A stretch of DNA of 64,000 nt from Aurantimonas aggregata. GTDB taxonomy: Bacteria; Pseudomonadota; Alphaproteobacteria; Rhizobiales; Rhizobiaceae. The notes beneath the pieces are model-generated. The model was not told where the DNA came from and ran no database searches. It saw only the letters and a program-made list of their open reading frames with translations. The translations under genes and the position numbers were made by a program. Below, piece after piece: positions 7,401 to 16,844 of the stretch. The stretch lies in the NCBI RefSeq assembly GCF_010500835.1, contig NZ_JAAAMJ010000002.1, forward strand, positions 62,001 through 126,000. Direction: 5' to 3'. Position 1 is the stretch's first letter, and every line of letters begins with the position of its first letter.

Positions 7401-9737
7401 CTACCCCGCAATGCGCGAAAAGTCCGCCATCCGGCGGGTCGCGGCGCGGATACGGGTGAGGAGCGCCAGGCGGTTGGCGCGGACCGCGGCATCCTCGGCG
7501 TTGACCAGCACCTTATCGAAGAACGCGTCGACCGGCAGCCGCAGGCGGGCGAGCGCTGCCATGGCGTGCGCGTAATTGCCGACGGCGAGCGCCTCGTCGA
7601 GTTCGAGCTCGGCGCGGTCGATGGCGCCGGCCAGGACCTTCTCCTCGTGCTCGGTGAGGAGATCGAGCGAGACGGACGCGGCGATGGCCGTGCCCTTCTT
7701 CTCCTCCGCCGCGAGGATGTTCGCGGCGCGGCGGGTGCCGGCGAGGAGGTTGGCGCCGTCTTCGGTGTCGAGGAAGGTACCGAGCGCCGTCACCCGGCGG
7801 GTGATGTCGAGCAGGTCGTCGTTGAGCGCCGTCGATTGCGACTGGCTGGTCACCCCCCTCGTGGGGGAGATGGGCCCAGAGGGGGGTGACGTCATCTGCC
7901 CATGCGCGAGGTCATAAGGCTGGACGGGTTGCGGGACAGGCCCCCCCTCTGCCCTGCCGGGCATCTCCCCCACAAGGGGGGAGATCGAAGTTTGGCTGTC
8001 CTGCGTGCTGGAAAGAACGGCGTCGACCAGATCGTGGCGGGCACCAGACTCGCGGAGCTGGCCCTTCAGGCGGTCGTGGAAGAAGGACAGGAGGTCGCCG
8101 GCGGGCATCAGGGAGCCCAGTGGCAGCACCAGCCCATTGTCCAGCACCAGCCGGATCACGCCCAGCGCCGCGCGGCGGAGCGCGTAGGGGTCCTTCGAGC
8201 CGGTTGGCTTCTCGTCGATGGCCCAGAAGCCGACGAGCATGTCGAGCTTGTCCGCCAGCGCGACGGCGATCGCCACCGGGTCGGTCGGCACGGTGTCGGT
8301 CGGCCCGAGCGGCTTGTAGTGATCCTCGATCGCCGCCTGGACGGAGGCGTGCTCACCCTGCAGCGCGGCGTAATAGCGGCCCATCAGGCCCTGCAGCTCC
8401 GGGAACTCGCCGACCGCCTCGGTGGTAAGGTCGGCCTTGGCAAGCAATGCGGCGCGCCGGACGAGGGTCTTGAGCTCTGCCGCGGTTACGCGTTCGCTGC
8501 CCAACGTCGCGCCGTCCGGATAGACAGTCGCGGCAATCGTCTCGGCCAGCGCCGCGATGCGGGCCACCCGCTCGCCCTGCGTGCCGAGCTTGGCGTGGAA
8601 GGTCACGCCCAGCGCGTCGAGCTTGGCCATGCGCTGGTCGAGCGGCCGCGCGAGGTCGAGGCCGAATTTCTCTGCCGCGGGACGCAGCGCGTCCAGGTCA
8701 GGCAGATCGGCCTGGTCGGTCTTCCAGAAATACAGCGCGTCGGAAAGGCGGGCGCGCACGACCTTGCCGTTGCCGCGGGCAATCTCCGCCCCGCCGTCGG
8801 AGGCGGCGATGTTGGCGACGAGCACGAAACGGTTCGACAGGGTCCCTACCCCGGTCTGCCGGGTCACGAAGCATTTCTGGTTGGTCTTGATGGTCTGCTG
8901 GATCACCTCCGGCGGGATCGCCAGAAACGCCTCGTCGAACTCGCCCATCAATGTGACCGGCCACTCGACCAGGCCCGAGACCTCCTCGAGCAGCGCCTCG
9001 TCGGGCACGACTTCCAGGCCGAGCGCGAATGCGAGGTTCTCGGCATCGTGGCGGATCATGTCCTTGCGACGCTCGGGATCGAGCACCACGAAGGCCCGGG
9101 CGAGGCCGTCCGCGTAGTCGTCGAAGCGGCGAACGCGGAACTCTGCCGGCGCGTGGAAACGGTGACCGCTGGTGACGTTGGACGCACGGATGCCCTGCAC
9201 CTCGATGTCGACGACCACCGGCTCCTCGGTCTCGGGGCCGAAAGTGCAGAGGATCGACTGCAGCGGGCGCACCCAGCGCAGCGAGCCGGGCTCGCGCGAG
9301 GCGGGGCCCCAGCGCATCGATTTCGGCCAGGGGAAGTTGCGGATGATCCCCGGCAGGACGTCGGCCAGGATTTCCTCGGCCGGGCGGCCGGGTTTGGCGA
9401 TCGTCGCGACGTAGAAATCGCCCTTCTTCGGATCGCTGCGGATCACCGCCTCGTCGATCGAGGCGAGACCGGCGCCGCGCAGGAAGCCCTCGATGGCCTT
9501 TTCCGGCGCGTCGGTTCGCGGGCCCTTGCGCTCCTCGACGACGTCCCTGGAGCGGGCGTCGACACCGCGGACGTCCAGCGTCAGGCGGCGCGGCGTCCAG
9601 TATTCGCGGGCGCCCTCGTAGGTCAGCCCCGCCTCGACCAGCGCGTTCGTGACGAGCGCCTTGAGGTCCCCCGCCGCCTTGCGCTGCATGCGGGCCGGGA
9701 TCTCCTCGGAGCGGAGTTCGAGCAGGAGGTCGGGCAT
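7401..9737 (-). CDS. glyS: Glycine--tRNA ligase beta subunit, with a translated repeat insertion
   Basis: The beta subunit of the alpha2-beta2 bacterial glycyl-tRNA synthetase, needed for tRNA binding and charging together with GlyQ. It begins [18 protein letters not shown], the standard GlyS N-terminus, which fixes the start at 9737; a longer frame up to 9779 exists but is not needed. At about 778 residues it is some 80 longer than usual. Most of the excess is a segment at about residues 575-632 that reads [19 protein letters not shown] and then [15 protein letters not shown], which is a translated intergenic palindromic repeat (see 7851-7983). The sequence resumes normally at [11 protein letters not shown]. 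GlyQ is encoded 2.2 kb upstream, separated by three other genes. Confidence 0.95.
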   Translation of the reverse strand: MPDLLLELRSEEIPARMQRKAAGDLKALVTNALVEAGLTYEGAREYWTPRRLTLDVRGVDARSRDVVEERKGPRTDAPEKAIEGFLRGAGLASIDEAVIRSDPKKGDFYVATIAKPGRPAEEILADVLPGIIRNFPWPKSMRWGPASREPGSLRWVRPLQSILCTFGPETEEPVVVDIEVQGIRASNVTSGHRFHAPAEFRVRRFDDYADGLARAFVVLDPERRKDMIRHDAENLAFALGLEVVPDEALLEEVSGLVEWPVTLMGEFDEAFLAIPPEVIQQTIKTNQKCFVTRQTGVGTLSNRFVLVANIAASDGGAEIARGNGKVVRARLSDALYFWKTDQADLPDLDALRPAAEKFGLDLARPLDQRMAKLDALGVTFHAKLGTQGERVARIAALAETIAATVYPDGATLGSERVTAAELKTLVRRAALLAKADLTTEAVGEFPELQGLMGRYYAALQGEHASVQAAIEDHYKPLGPTDTVPTDPVAIAVALADKLDMLVGFWAIDEKPTGSKDPYALRRAALGVIRLVLDNGLVLPLGSLMPAGDLLSFFHDRLKGQLRESGARHDLVDAVLSSTQDSQTSISPLVGEMPGRAEGGPVPQPVQPYDLAHGQMTSPPSGPISPTRGVTSQSQSTALNDDLLDITRRVTALGTFLDTEDGANLLAGTRRAANILAAEEKKGTAIAASVSLDLLTEHEEKVLAGAIDRAELELDEALAVGNYAHAMAALARLRLPVDAFFDKVLVNAEDAAVRANRLALLTRIRAATRRMADFSRIAG
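7851..7983. repeat. Palindromic repeat inserted in frame inside glyS
   Basis: Two long inverted arms, 7851-7888 (CACCCCCCTCGTGGGGGAGA onwards) and 7939-7983 (ending CATCTCCCCCACAAGGGGGG), flank about 50 bases. The arms match each other as reverse complements with a few gaps. This is the repeat whose translation, SPLVGEMxGRxEGG, is familiar from countless intergenic regions of Hyphomicrobiales. Here it keeps the glyS frame open on the minus strand. Confidence 0.88.
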
Positions 9738-9816
9738 GGGCGTTTCGCAATCGCAGGAAATGTCGGGGCCTTGCACCATGGCTCAACGGCGATTGCAAGC
9801 CGTCACCGGGCCATCG

Positions 9817-10305
9817 TCACTCCAGCGCCGCCAGAAACGTCGCGACATCCCGCGGCGATGTCAGCCGGAACTTCTGCCGCGGGAACGCCGCGTAGAGGCG
9901 GGCCAGTCCCGGGCCGGAATGCGTCGGGAACGTCTACGCCCATTTCAGGAATTCGGCGTCGAAGCGCTCGGGGCAGCCCGCCGCCATGTCGGGCCGCACC
10001 TGCCCGTGGCTTGCGGCGATCCGGCGGAGAATGCGCAGGACGCAGAGCCAGCGCGGCAGATCCAGCCAGATCAGCGTGTCGGCCTTTTCGGTCCGGATAT
10101 GCATGGTCGCGGTGTGGTTGCCGTCGAACACCCAGCCCGGTTCGGCAACGGCGTCCTCGACCAGCGCGATCTGGCGCCGCGCCTCGCGCTTGCGCCAGCC
10201 AGCCGTCCAGTAGAGCTGGTCCATGTGGACGACGCGGAGGCCGTGCGCGGCGCCGATCCGGCGGGCCAGCGTCGACTTGCCGGCGCCGGGACTGCCGACG
10301 ATCAT
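9817..10305 (-). pseudogene. P-loop kinase-like gene (adenylate kinase/'topology modulation' FlaR type) interrupted by an amber codon
   Basis: The frame opens MIVGSPGAGKSTLARRIG, a Walker A loop, then VVHMDQLYW and GWVFDGNHTATM, typical of small P-loop proteins annotated as topology modulation or FlaR-like kinases. It stops at TAG (9934-9936) after EFLKWA, 123 residues in. The same frame then continues for 38 codons with sensible family sequence (TFPTHSGPGLARLYAAFP, then FRLTSPRDVATFLAALE) to a natural TGA at 9817-9819. Relatives have tryptophan where the TAG falls, so a single TGG-to-TAG change explains it. An upstream in-frame ATG at 10392 would add 29 residues. It lies between glyS and the DUF559 gene on the same strand. 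The truncated product may still fold in part. Confidence 0.78.
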
Positions 10306-10460
10306 CACCGAGCGACCGAGAGCCGGCACGCGCCCCTCCCCGGCGGCGTTGTCCACAGATCGGATCGAAGCCCAGTTCCGTCCGTCGATCAACCGTCCAC
10401 CCGACGAAAGGTTTGCAGACAGGCGACAAGAGCGAGTGACGCTCCCACGGACGACCCGCT

Positions 10461-10904
10461 TCAGGACGTCCCGGGTTTCGGCCGCGGGCGTTTCTTGCCG
10501 ACGATCTCCCGCCGTGCGGGTTCGGCGCCGGGCGGCAGATGCCGTCGTTCGTCGACCGCGGCGCGGATGGCAACGAGCACCACGGCGGCATCGGCGCGGA
10601 CCGCATCATTGGCAAAGCGCAGGACATGGTAGCCGCGGTCGGCGAGCCAGCGGTCGCGCGCCGCGTCCCTTGCCCGCTGTTCCGGGCGGCCGTGCTGGGC
10701 GCCGTCGATCTCGATGATCAGGCGGAGGCGATGGGAGACGAAGTCGGCGAGGTAGGGGCCGATCACCACCTGCCGGTGGAAATGGCCGCCTTCGTCGGGA
10801 ATGGCGCGGATACCGCGCCAGAGGTGCTCCTCCAGCGCGGTGGTCTGTGCGGCAATGGCGCGGCGGGCGCGGTGCGCCTTCGCCTCGAGGCGGGTCATCG
10901 CCAT
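10461..10904 (-). CDS. DUF559 domain protein (Vsr-like endonuclease fold)
   Basis: 147 residues. The central part (about 25-115) matches the DUF559 pattern: an aromatic LWRGIRA helix, FHRQVVIGPYLADFV, LIIEIDGAQHG, RARDAARDRWLADRGYHVLRFAND. The D-F/E-I-D-G-x-Q-H arrangement resembles the active site of very-short-patch-repair and restriction-like nucleases. DUF559 proteins are thought to be nucleases, but the cellular role is not known. The C-terminal 25 residues are basic and proline-rich. It is the middle gene of the group separating glyS from glyQ. Confidence 0.82.
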   Translation of the reverse strand: MAMTRLEAKAHRARRAIAAQTTALEEHLWRGIRAIPDEGGHFHRQVVIGPYLADFVSHRLRLIIEIDGAQHGRPEQRARDAARDRWLADRGYHVLRFANDAVRADAAVVLVAIRAAVDERRHLPPGAEPARREIVGKKRPRPKPGTS

Positions 10905-10928
10905 GGCTGCGACCCGCCCCGATCCGCG

Positions 10929-11810
10929 TCAGATATCGGCGTTGATCGCGTCGCAGGACGCCATGTCGCCGCTCTCGTAGCCACGGCGGAACCAGGTCTG
11001 GCGCTGCTCGGACGTACCGTGGGTGAAGCTGTCCGGCACGACCGTGCCCTGGCTGCGCTTCTGCAGCGTGTCGTCGCCGATCTGCTCGGCGGCATTCAAC
11101 GCCTCGTCGATGTCGCCGTCCTGGATATAGCCGGCCTGGTCGGTGTCGTGCGCCCAGATCCCGGCATAGCAGTCGGCCTGCAGCTCGACCCGCACCGACA
11201 TCGCGTTGGCATCCGCCTCGCTCATCGACTGCCGGGCCTGGTTGAACTCCGGCAGGACGCCGGTGACGTTCTGGATGTGGTGGCCGACCTCGTGCGCGAC
11301 GACATAGGCTTGGGCGAAGTCACCCGGCGCGTTCAGCTGGTTGCGCAGCTGGTCGAAGAAGGTGAGATCGATATAGAGCCGCTGGTCGGACGGGCAGTAG
11401 AACGGCCCCGTCGACGCGCCGGCATTGCCGCAGGCGGAGTTTACCTGGCCGTTGAACAGGACCAGCGTCGGCGCCGGATAGGTCTCGCCCGCCTCCTGGA
11501 ACCGGCGACCCCAGACGTCCTCGGTGTCGGCCAGAACCGTGGCGACGAAATCGTCCGTGCTGTCGGACGTGCCGGCGACGCCCGGCCCGCTCTGCGTCGT
11601 CTGCGTTCCGGTGCCGGAATCCATGCCGAGCAGCGTCATCGGATTGATGCCGAAGCCGATCCACAGGACCAGCGCGACAATGATGATCAGGATCGATCCG
11701 CCGCCGCCGGCGCGGATCGGCAGGCGCATGCCGCCACCGCCGCGCATGCCGCCGCCCGAACCGCGCCTGTCCTCGATATTGCTGGATTGCCTGCGCCCGC
11801 GCCACTGCAT
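10929..11810 (-). CDS. Membrane-anchored neutral zinc metallopeptidase (YpfJ/KPN_02809 family)
   Basis: 293 residues. A Gly/Arg-rich N-terminus (to about residue 40) is followed by one hydrophobic helix (ILIIIVALVLWIGFGI), then a large domain containing the zinc motif HEVGHH within AYVVAHEVGHHIQ and a downstream ELQADCYAGIWAHD that supplies the third ligand. This is the pfam04228 neutral zinc metallopeptidase family, whose substrates are unknown. Predicted to sit in the inner membrane with its catalytic domain in the periplasm. The start at 11810 (MQWRGRRQSS) is the one conserved in the family; the frame is open further up to 11960 but that overlaps the end of glyQ. Confidence 0.88.
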   Translation of the reverse strand: MQWRGRRQSSNIEDRRGSGGGMRGGGGMRLPIRAGGGGSILIIIVALVLWIGFGINPMTLLGMDSGTGTQTTQSGPGVAGTSDSTDDFVATVLADTEDVWGRRFQEAGETYPAPTLVLFNGQVNSACGNAGASTGPFYCPSDQRLYIDLTFFDQLRNQLNAPGDFAQAYVVAHEVGHHIQNVTGVLPEFNQARQSMSEADANAMSVRVELQADCYAGIWAHDTDQAGYIQDGDIDEALNAAEQIGDDTLQKRSQGTVVPDSFTHGTSEQRQTWFRRGYESGDMASCDAINADI

Positions 11811-11922
11811 CCGGTCGTTCCTTACCTGCGGCGCGCCCGTTCGTGACGGCGCGCCAAATCTGTCCCTGACCGGCGATATAAAGGGCGCGGCCGGAATTGG
11901 TACGGCAGCGACGCCAGATAGC

Positions 11923-12873
11923 TCAGGCGGCGGCGGAAATCGCCACGGCGCCACCCGCATCCGTCAGCAAAAACGCCTCGCCGCAGGCCTTGGCGAGGTT
12001 GCGCACGCGCAGGATGTAGCTCTGGCGTTCGGTCACGGAGATGACGCCGCGCGCGTCGAGCAGGTTGAAGACGTGGCTCGCCTTGATGCACTGGTCGTAG
12101 GCCGGAAACACGCAGTGGTGGAGGCCGCCCGGTCCCGTGGGCGCGCCGAAGGCCAGGACCGCCTGGCACTCTTTCTCGGCGTCCTCGAAATGGCGCAACA
12201 GCGTCGCGGTGTCGGCGATCTCGAAATTGTAGCGGGAATATTCCTGCTCGGCCTGCAGGAAGACGTCGCCATAGGTGACCTTCTCGTCGCCGTCGCGGCC
12301 GTTGAAGTTCAGGTCGTAGACGTTGTCGACGTTCTGGACGTACATCGCCAGGCGTTCGAGCCCGTAGGTCAGCTCGCCCGCCACCGGCGCGCATTCGATC
12401 CCGCAAACCTGCTGGAAATAGGTGAACTGCGAGACCTCCATGCCGTCGCACCAGCATTCCCAGCCGAGACCCCAGGCGCCCAGTGTCGGGCTCTCCCAGT
12501 CGTCCTCGACGAAGCGGATGTCGTGCAGCAGCGGATCGATGCCGATCGCCTTGAGCGAGCCGAGATAGAGCTCCTGCAGGTTCGACGGGTTCGGCTTCAG
12601 GATCACCTGGTACTGGTAATAATGCTGCAGCCGATTGGGGTTCTCGCCATAGCGCCCATCCTTCGGCCGCCGCGACGGCTGCACGTAGGCGGCGTTCCAG
12701 GGTTTCGGCCCCAGCGCGCGCAGCGTCGTCGCGGGATGGAAGGTGCCGGCGCCGACTTCCATGTCGTAGGGCTGCAGCACCACGCAGCCATAGTCGGCCC
12801 AGTAGCGGTGAAGCGTCAGGATCAGCGCCTGGAAGGAGCGGCGCGGGTCCATGTGCGGGGGAATGTCAGACAT
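11923..12873 (-). CDS. glyQ: Glycine--tRNA ligase alpha subunit
   Basis: The catalytic subunit of the alpha2-beta2 glycyl-tRNA synthetase. Residues 10-60 carry [18 protein letters not shown] and [22 protein letters not shown], and later [10 protein letters not shown]-like class II motifs, [19 protein letters not shown], and [14 protein letters not shown]. At 316 residues it is of normal length. It is the first of a minus-strand series glyQ, zinc peptidase, DUF559, broken kinase, glyS, so the two synthetase subunits are probably on one long transcript or under separate promoters. Confidence 0.96.
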   Translation of the reverse strand: MSDIPPHMDPRRSFQALILTLHRYWADYGCVVLQPYDMEVGAGTFHPATTLRALGPKPWNAAYVQPSRRPKDGRYGENPNRLQHYYQYQVILKPNPSNLQELYLGSLKAIGIDPLLHDIRFVEDDWESPTLGAWGLGWECWCDGMEVSQFTYFQQVCGIECAPVAGELTYGLERLAMYVQNVDNVYDLNFNGRDGDEKVTYGDVFLQAEQEYSRYNFEIADTATLLRHFEDAEKECQAVLAFGAPTGPGGLHHCVFPAYDQCIKASHVFNLLDARGVISVTERQSYILRVRNLAKACGEAFLLTDAGGAVAISAAA

Positions 12874-13010
12874 GGTAACGGGCTTTCCGGAGAGCGGGGC
12901 GCGCGGCCGCCAATAGCTGGCGGAGGTGCCATGTCCGGAGCCGGCGGGTCAAGCGGCGCGGCGCGTGGAGGCGGTGCCGGGCAATCTCTCGCCGCCCGGC
13001 ACCGGGACGA

Positions 13011-14180
13011 TCAGGGCTTCAGGACGACCTTGACGCAGCCGTCGGCCTTGTCGCGGAAGGTCTTGTAGAGCGCCGGCGCATCCTCGAGCGAGCCGCGATG
13101 GGTGATCATCGAGGTCATGTCGAACTGGCCCTCCTGGATCCGGATCAGAAGGTCATCGGCCCATTTGTTCACGTGGGTCTGGCCCATGCGGAAGGTCAGG
13201 CCCTTGTTCATCGCGGCGCCGAACGGGATTTTGTCGATGATGCCGCCATAGACGCCGGGAACGGAGATGATGCCGGCCGGGCGGCAGACATAGATCATCT
13301 CGCGCAGCACGTGCGGGCGATCGGTTTCGGCCATCACCGCCTGCTTGACGCGGTCGTAGAGATGCTCGGCCTCGTAGCCCGAATGGGCTTCCATGCCGAC
13401 GGAATCGATGCACTTCTCCGGGCCCTTGCCGCCGGTCAGCTCGTTCAGGCGCTCGACCACGCTCTCATTCTGGAAATTGATGGTGATGGCGCCCTTGGCT
13501 TCGGCCATGGCGAGGCGTTCGGGCACTTCGTCGATGACCACGACCTGCTTGGCGCCCATGATCATCGCGCTCTGCATGGCGAAGAGGCCGACCGGGCCGG
13601 CCCCCCAGATGGCGACCGTGTCGGTCGGCTCGATGTCGCAGTTGGCGGCGGCCTGCCAGCCAGTGGGGAGAATGTCGCCGAGGAACAGCACTTCCTCGTC
13701 GCTCATGCCGTTCGGAATGACGACCGGACCAACATCGGCGTAGGGAACGCGGACATATTCGGCCTGGCCACCGGAATATCCGCCGGTCAGGTGGGTGTAG
13801 CCGTAGAGGCCGGCGCCGGAATGGCCGAACATCTTGGCGGCCATATCGGCGTTGCGGTTGGAGCGTTCGCAGACGGAGAAGTTCCCCCGCTTGCACTGCT
13901 CGCAGTCGCCGCAGACGATGGTGAAGGGCACGACGACCCGGTCGCCGATCTTCAGCTTCTTGTTGTCGCGGCCGACCTCCATGACCTCGCCCATGAACTC
14001 ATGGCCGACGATGTCGCCGGACTTCATGCCCGGCATGAAGCCGTCGTAGAAATGCAGGTCCGAGCCGCAGATGGCGCAGGCGGAGACCTTGATGATGGCG
14101 TCGCGGCCGTCCTCGATGACCGGATCGGGAACGGTGTCGCAGCGCATGTCGTGCTTGCCGTGCCAGGTGATGGCTTTCAT
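13011..14180 (-). CDS. Zinc-dependent alcohol dehydrogenase (MDR superfamily, formaldehyde dehydrogenase-like)
   Basis: 389 residues. The catalytic zinc ligands are visible in CAICGSDLHFYDG and GHEFMGEVMEVG, and the four-cysteine structural zinc lobe in CGDCEQCKRGNFSVCE. The NAD-binding site VAIWGAGPVGLFAMQSAM follows. The long insert with SVGMEAHSGYEAEHLYDR and the length of about 390 put it near the glutathione-independent formaldehyde/threonine dehydrogenase-like group. The exact substrate is unknown. It is a single gene between glyQ and the small membrane protein gene, with non-coding gaps of about 140 and 170 bases. Confidence 0.87.
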   Translation of the reverse strand: MKAITWHGKHDMRCDTVPDPVIEDGRDAIIKVSACAICGSDLHFYDGFMPGMKSGDIVGHEFMGEVMEVGRDNKKLKIGDRVVVPFTIVCGDCEQCKRGNFSVCERSNRNADMAAKMFGHSGAGLYGYTHLTGGYSGGQAEYVRVPYADVGPVVIPNGMSDEEVLFLGDILPTGWQAAANCDIEPTDTVAIWGAGPVGLFAMQSAMIMGAKQVVVIDEVPERLAMAEAKGAITINFQNESVVERLNELTGGKGPEKCIDSVGMEAHSGYEAEHLYDRVKQAVMAETDRPHVLREMIYVCRPAGIISVPGVYGGIIDKIPFGAAMNKGLTFRMGQTHVNKWADDLLIRIQEGQFDMTSMITHRGSLEDAPALYKTFRDKADGCVKVVLKP

Positions 14181-14346
14181 GGATAGATCTCCGGAACGTC
14201 AGGATTGGATGTTCCGACCCAACCGGTCACCCGGCCCCATCGTTCCGTTCAACCGTCCGCAGACTTGCCAGTCGGCTAAGCGCAAAATGTCGCAGCAATC
14301 CGTCCCGCGGGGCGTTCACATGCGAACGGTGAAGGCGACCAAGGCC

Positions 14347-14541
14347 TTAGTCCTTCTTGATGCGGTAGACGCCGTCCTCACCGCGGACCAGCGTGCCCTG
14401 CGCACCAGTGCGCATTTCCTCCTCCGAGCGTTTGCTGCGCTCGGCCAGCTTCTGCGCATCCCGTGTCATCTGCTTGTAGCCGTACCAGGCGGCCGCGCCG
14501 ACAAGGCCGAGAAGAAGAAACTGCGGCATGAGTTCGACCAT
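14347..14541 (-). CDS. Small single-span membrane protein, unknown function
   Basis: 64 residues starting MVELMPQFLLLGLVGAAAW: an N-terminal hydrophobic helix (5-22), then a charged stretch (RDAQKLAERSKRSEEEM) likely to be a short coiled coil, and a C-terminal GTLVRGEDGVYRIKKD. The last piece resembles the short C-terminal motif of several small rhizobial membrane proteins. It follows the S49 peptidase gene by 77 bases on the same strand and may be co-transcribed. I do not recognise a function. Confidence 0.72.
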   Translation of the reverse strand: MVELMPQFLLLGLVGAAAWYGYKQMTRDAQKLAERSKRSEEEMRTGAQGTLVRGEDGVYRIKKD

Positions 14542-14618
14542 CGTTCGAGTGTTCCGCGAATATGCGTGGCGGCGCGCGCCTCGGCAAGGTACGAGCGCGC
14601 GCCCTGAAAGTTCCGCCG

Positions 14619-15491
14619 TCAGAGGCCGTAACGCGCCCAGAGCATACGCTCTTCGGCCGTGCCAATGAACTCGCTGGTGATGCCGGCGCCGATTGCCGCC
14701 ATGCCGCGGCCCTCCGCTCCCGCGTTGATGCCGGGCGTCTTGCGGCCAAACAGGCCGCGGCTGCCCTGGATGAGGACGGGCTTGGCGGTTTTGCCGTAGC
14801 GCTCGCGCAGGACGCCGCGCAGATCGCCGAGGCGGTCGACGAGGCCGAGTTCCAGGCCGCGGATGCCGGACCAGAACAGGCCGGAGAAGAGGTCGTCGCT
14901 TTCGACCAGCCGTGTACCCCGGCTTTCCTTGACGAGGGCGATGAACGTGTCGTGGACCTCGCGCTGCAGGGCCTTCAGATGCTCGATGTCCTCGGGCCGT
15001 TCGGGCTGGAAGGGATCGAGCGTGGCCTTGTTGGTGCCCGCGGTGTGGACGCGGCGCTCGATGCCGAGCTTGCGCAGCGCCTCGACGAAGCCGAAGGATC
15101 CCGAGACAACGCCGATCGAGCCGACGATCGATGACGGATCGGCGATGATCTCGTCGCCGGCGCAGGCGATCATGTAGCCGCCGGAAGCCGCGACGTCCTC
15201 GACGAAGACCAGGACGCGCTTGTCCTTCTCGCGGGCGAGATCGCGGATGCGCTGGTAGATCAGCCGCGACTGCACCGGAGACCCGCCGGGCGAGTTGACG
15301 ATGATGGCGACCGCCGGCGCGCGCTTGTGGGCGAACGCCTTCTCCAGCAGCGGCGCGGCGGTGGCGAGCGATAGCGCCGGCCGCAGCATGCTGCCGCTCG
15401 CCATGATCGCGCCGGAGAGGCGGACGACGGGAATAGTGATGGCGTCGGAACGGAAGCGGCGGGGCAGGTATCGCGTCAGGAAATTGGCCAC
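14619..15491 (-). CDS. S49 family serine peptidase (SppA/SohB-like)
   Basis: About 290 residues with the Clp/crotonase-like fold of signal peptide peptidase A. The oxyanion motif NSPGGSPVQS and the catalytic Ser in VFVEDVAASGGYMIACAGD are present, followed by SSIVGSIGVV. A single copy of the domain makes it the short SppA36/SohB form that degrades cleaved signal peptides or membrane fragments. There is no clear N-terminal membrane anchor when begun at the GTG at 15491 (ANFLTRYLPRRF), which is the usual start in relatives; the open frame continues to 15647. Located upstream of the 64-residue membrane protein. Confidence 0.87.
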   Translation of the reverse strand: MANFLTRYLPRRFRSDAITIPVVRLSGAIMASGSMLRPALSLATAAPLLEKAFAHKRAPAVAIIVNSPGGSPVQSRLIYQRIRDLAREKDKRVLVFVEDVAASGGYMIACAGDEIIADPSSIVGSIGVVSGSFGFVEALRKLGIERRVHTAGTNKATLDPFQPERPEDIEHLKALQREVHDTFIALVKESRGTRLVESDDLFSGLFWSGIRGLELGLVDRLGDLRGVLRERYGKTAKPVLIQGSRGLFGRKTPGINAGAEGRGMAAIGAGITSEFIGTAEERMLWARYGL

Positions 15492-15597
15492 GGGAAGCCT
15501 TTGCTGCTGGATGATCAGGATCCGGATGTAAGCGCGAACGGCGGGGACACAACTGAGAGGATGTCTCCCGTCGCCCGATGGCTCTCGGCGAGAAGCT

Positions 15598-16410
15598 TCA
15601 GACACCGACCATAATATCGGCGAGCCCGGACCCGACATCCTCGCCAAACCGGCTCAAGGCCCCGTCCGGCTCGTGCAGGAAACGGCCCGGGAGCAGGGCA
15701 AGCGGCGCGCGCGATCCCTTGCGGCCCGAGACCAGGAGCCGCACGGCCGGGGTATCTTCGCGAGCGTGGATGGGCAGGACATGGATGCCGCCGAGCCGGC
15801 CGTCGCAGGCACCTAGCACGGCCGACAGCGCCGCCGGCGGCAGGACCGCGACGAATCGCCCGCCATTGGCGAGCAGCGCTGCGCAGCCCTTGATCCAGGC
15901 CGGCAGGAACTGTCCGTCGGTGCCGGTCAGCGCCTCCGCCCGCAGCCTGTCGGGCGATGCGCGATGGCCGTCCGGATAGAAAGGCGGGTTGGTCAACACG
16001 AACTGGAACGCCCCGTCCGCCAGGCCCGCCGCCTCCCGCGCCGGGCGAGTCGCAAGGATGTCGGCCTCGACGACCGCGAGACGGGGTGCGAGCCGCGCAT
16101 TGGCCGGCAGTGCCACGCTCCCCCGCGCCAGCTCCGCCATGGCCGGGCTCTTTTCGACCAGGGTGACGGTCACGCCGTCGCTGCGGCAGGCGGCTGCGAT
16201 CCCGACGGCGCCGGCGCCGGCGCCGACATCGGCCATCGCCCCCAACGCGGCTGACGGCACGGTCGCCGCCAGGAGCAGCGCATCGAGGCCGGAGCGGTAG
16301 CCTTTGCCGACCGGCTGCAGCAACGCGAAGCGGCCGTCATAGAAGGCGTCGCACCGGGTTTCCAGGGTGTCCGCCCCGGCAGCGACAGAGGGCGCGTCAG
16401 GAAAGTTCAT
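15598..16410 (-). CDS. tRNA1(Val) (adenine37-N6)-methyltransferase-like protein
   Basis: 270 residues with a Rossmann SAM-binding site (DVGAGAGAVGIAAACR) and the NPPF catalytic motif (LTNPPFYPDGH) that marks N6-adenine or small-domain methyltransferases. The N-terminal GRFALLQPVGKGYRSGLDALLLAA matches the TrmN6/YfiC group. Substrate is likely a tRNA adenine, but this is from family membership. It overlaps the end of the DUF2007 gene by 14 bases, and this pair divergent from ispB is a common rhizobial arrangement. Confidence 0.85.
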   Translation of the reverse strand: MNFPDAPSVAAGADTLETRCDAFYDGRFALLQPVGKGYRSGLDALLLAATVPSAALGAMADVGAGAGAVGIAAACRSDGVTVTLVEKSPAMAELARGSVALPANARLAPRLAVVEADILATRPAREAAGLADGAFQFVLTNPPFYPDGHRASPDRLRAEALTGTDGQFLPAWIKGCAALLANGGRFVAVLPPAALSAVLGACDGRLGGIHVLPIHAREDTPAVRLLVSGRKGSRAPLALLPGRFLHEPDGALSRFGEDVGSGLADIMVGV

Positions 16411-16615
16411 GGCCGAGCTCGGCGTCGCGCAGCAGGCGGCGCGCCTGGTCCAGCCGGTCCGGATCCACCAGGACGCGTCGCGGCAGGACGCCGATCGAGC
16501 CGTCGAGGATGCTCATGTGGACATCCGCGACGAAATGCGGAATCTGCGCGTCCTTGAGCAAGGCGTCGACGAAGGATAGGAGAACCGCGTCATTGGAGCG
16601 CATCAGTTCCTGCAT
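16397..16615 (-). CDS. DUF2007 domain protein
   Basis: A 72-residue protein beginning MQELMRSNDAVLLSFVD and ending DAELGHELS, which is the whole DUF2007 domain (a small PII-like ferredoxin fold sometimes called putative signal transducing protein). An ATG four codons upstream (16627) is also possible. It overlaps the following methyltransferase gene by 14 bases and so is translationally linked to it. Function unknown. Confidence 0.85.
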   Translation of the reverse strand: MQELMRSNDAVLLSFVDALLKDAQIPHFVADVHMSILDGSIGVLPRRVLVDPDRLDQARRLLRDAELGHELS

Positions 16616-16844
16616 GTAGGGCACCATTTCGAGGCGTATTCGGGAGAACCGTCGGACGACGGACCGGACGGACGCTTGTGGCGCCCTAGGTGGAGGCACT
16701 CATAGCCTGATGACAAGTCGCGCCGTACGTTTTGCCGTCGGACGGTTCAGGCGCCCGGCCTTCCTATCGGCGACAATGACGCCATCTTAGCCTCGCGACG
16801 TTGGCAGTGTGCACTGCGGCCGTCGAGGAAACCATCGGAGTGAC

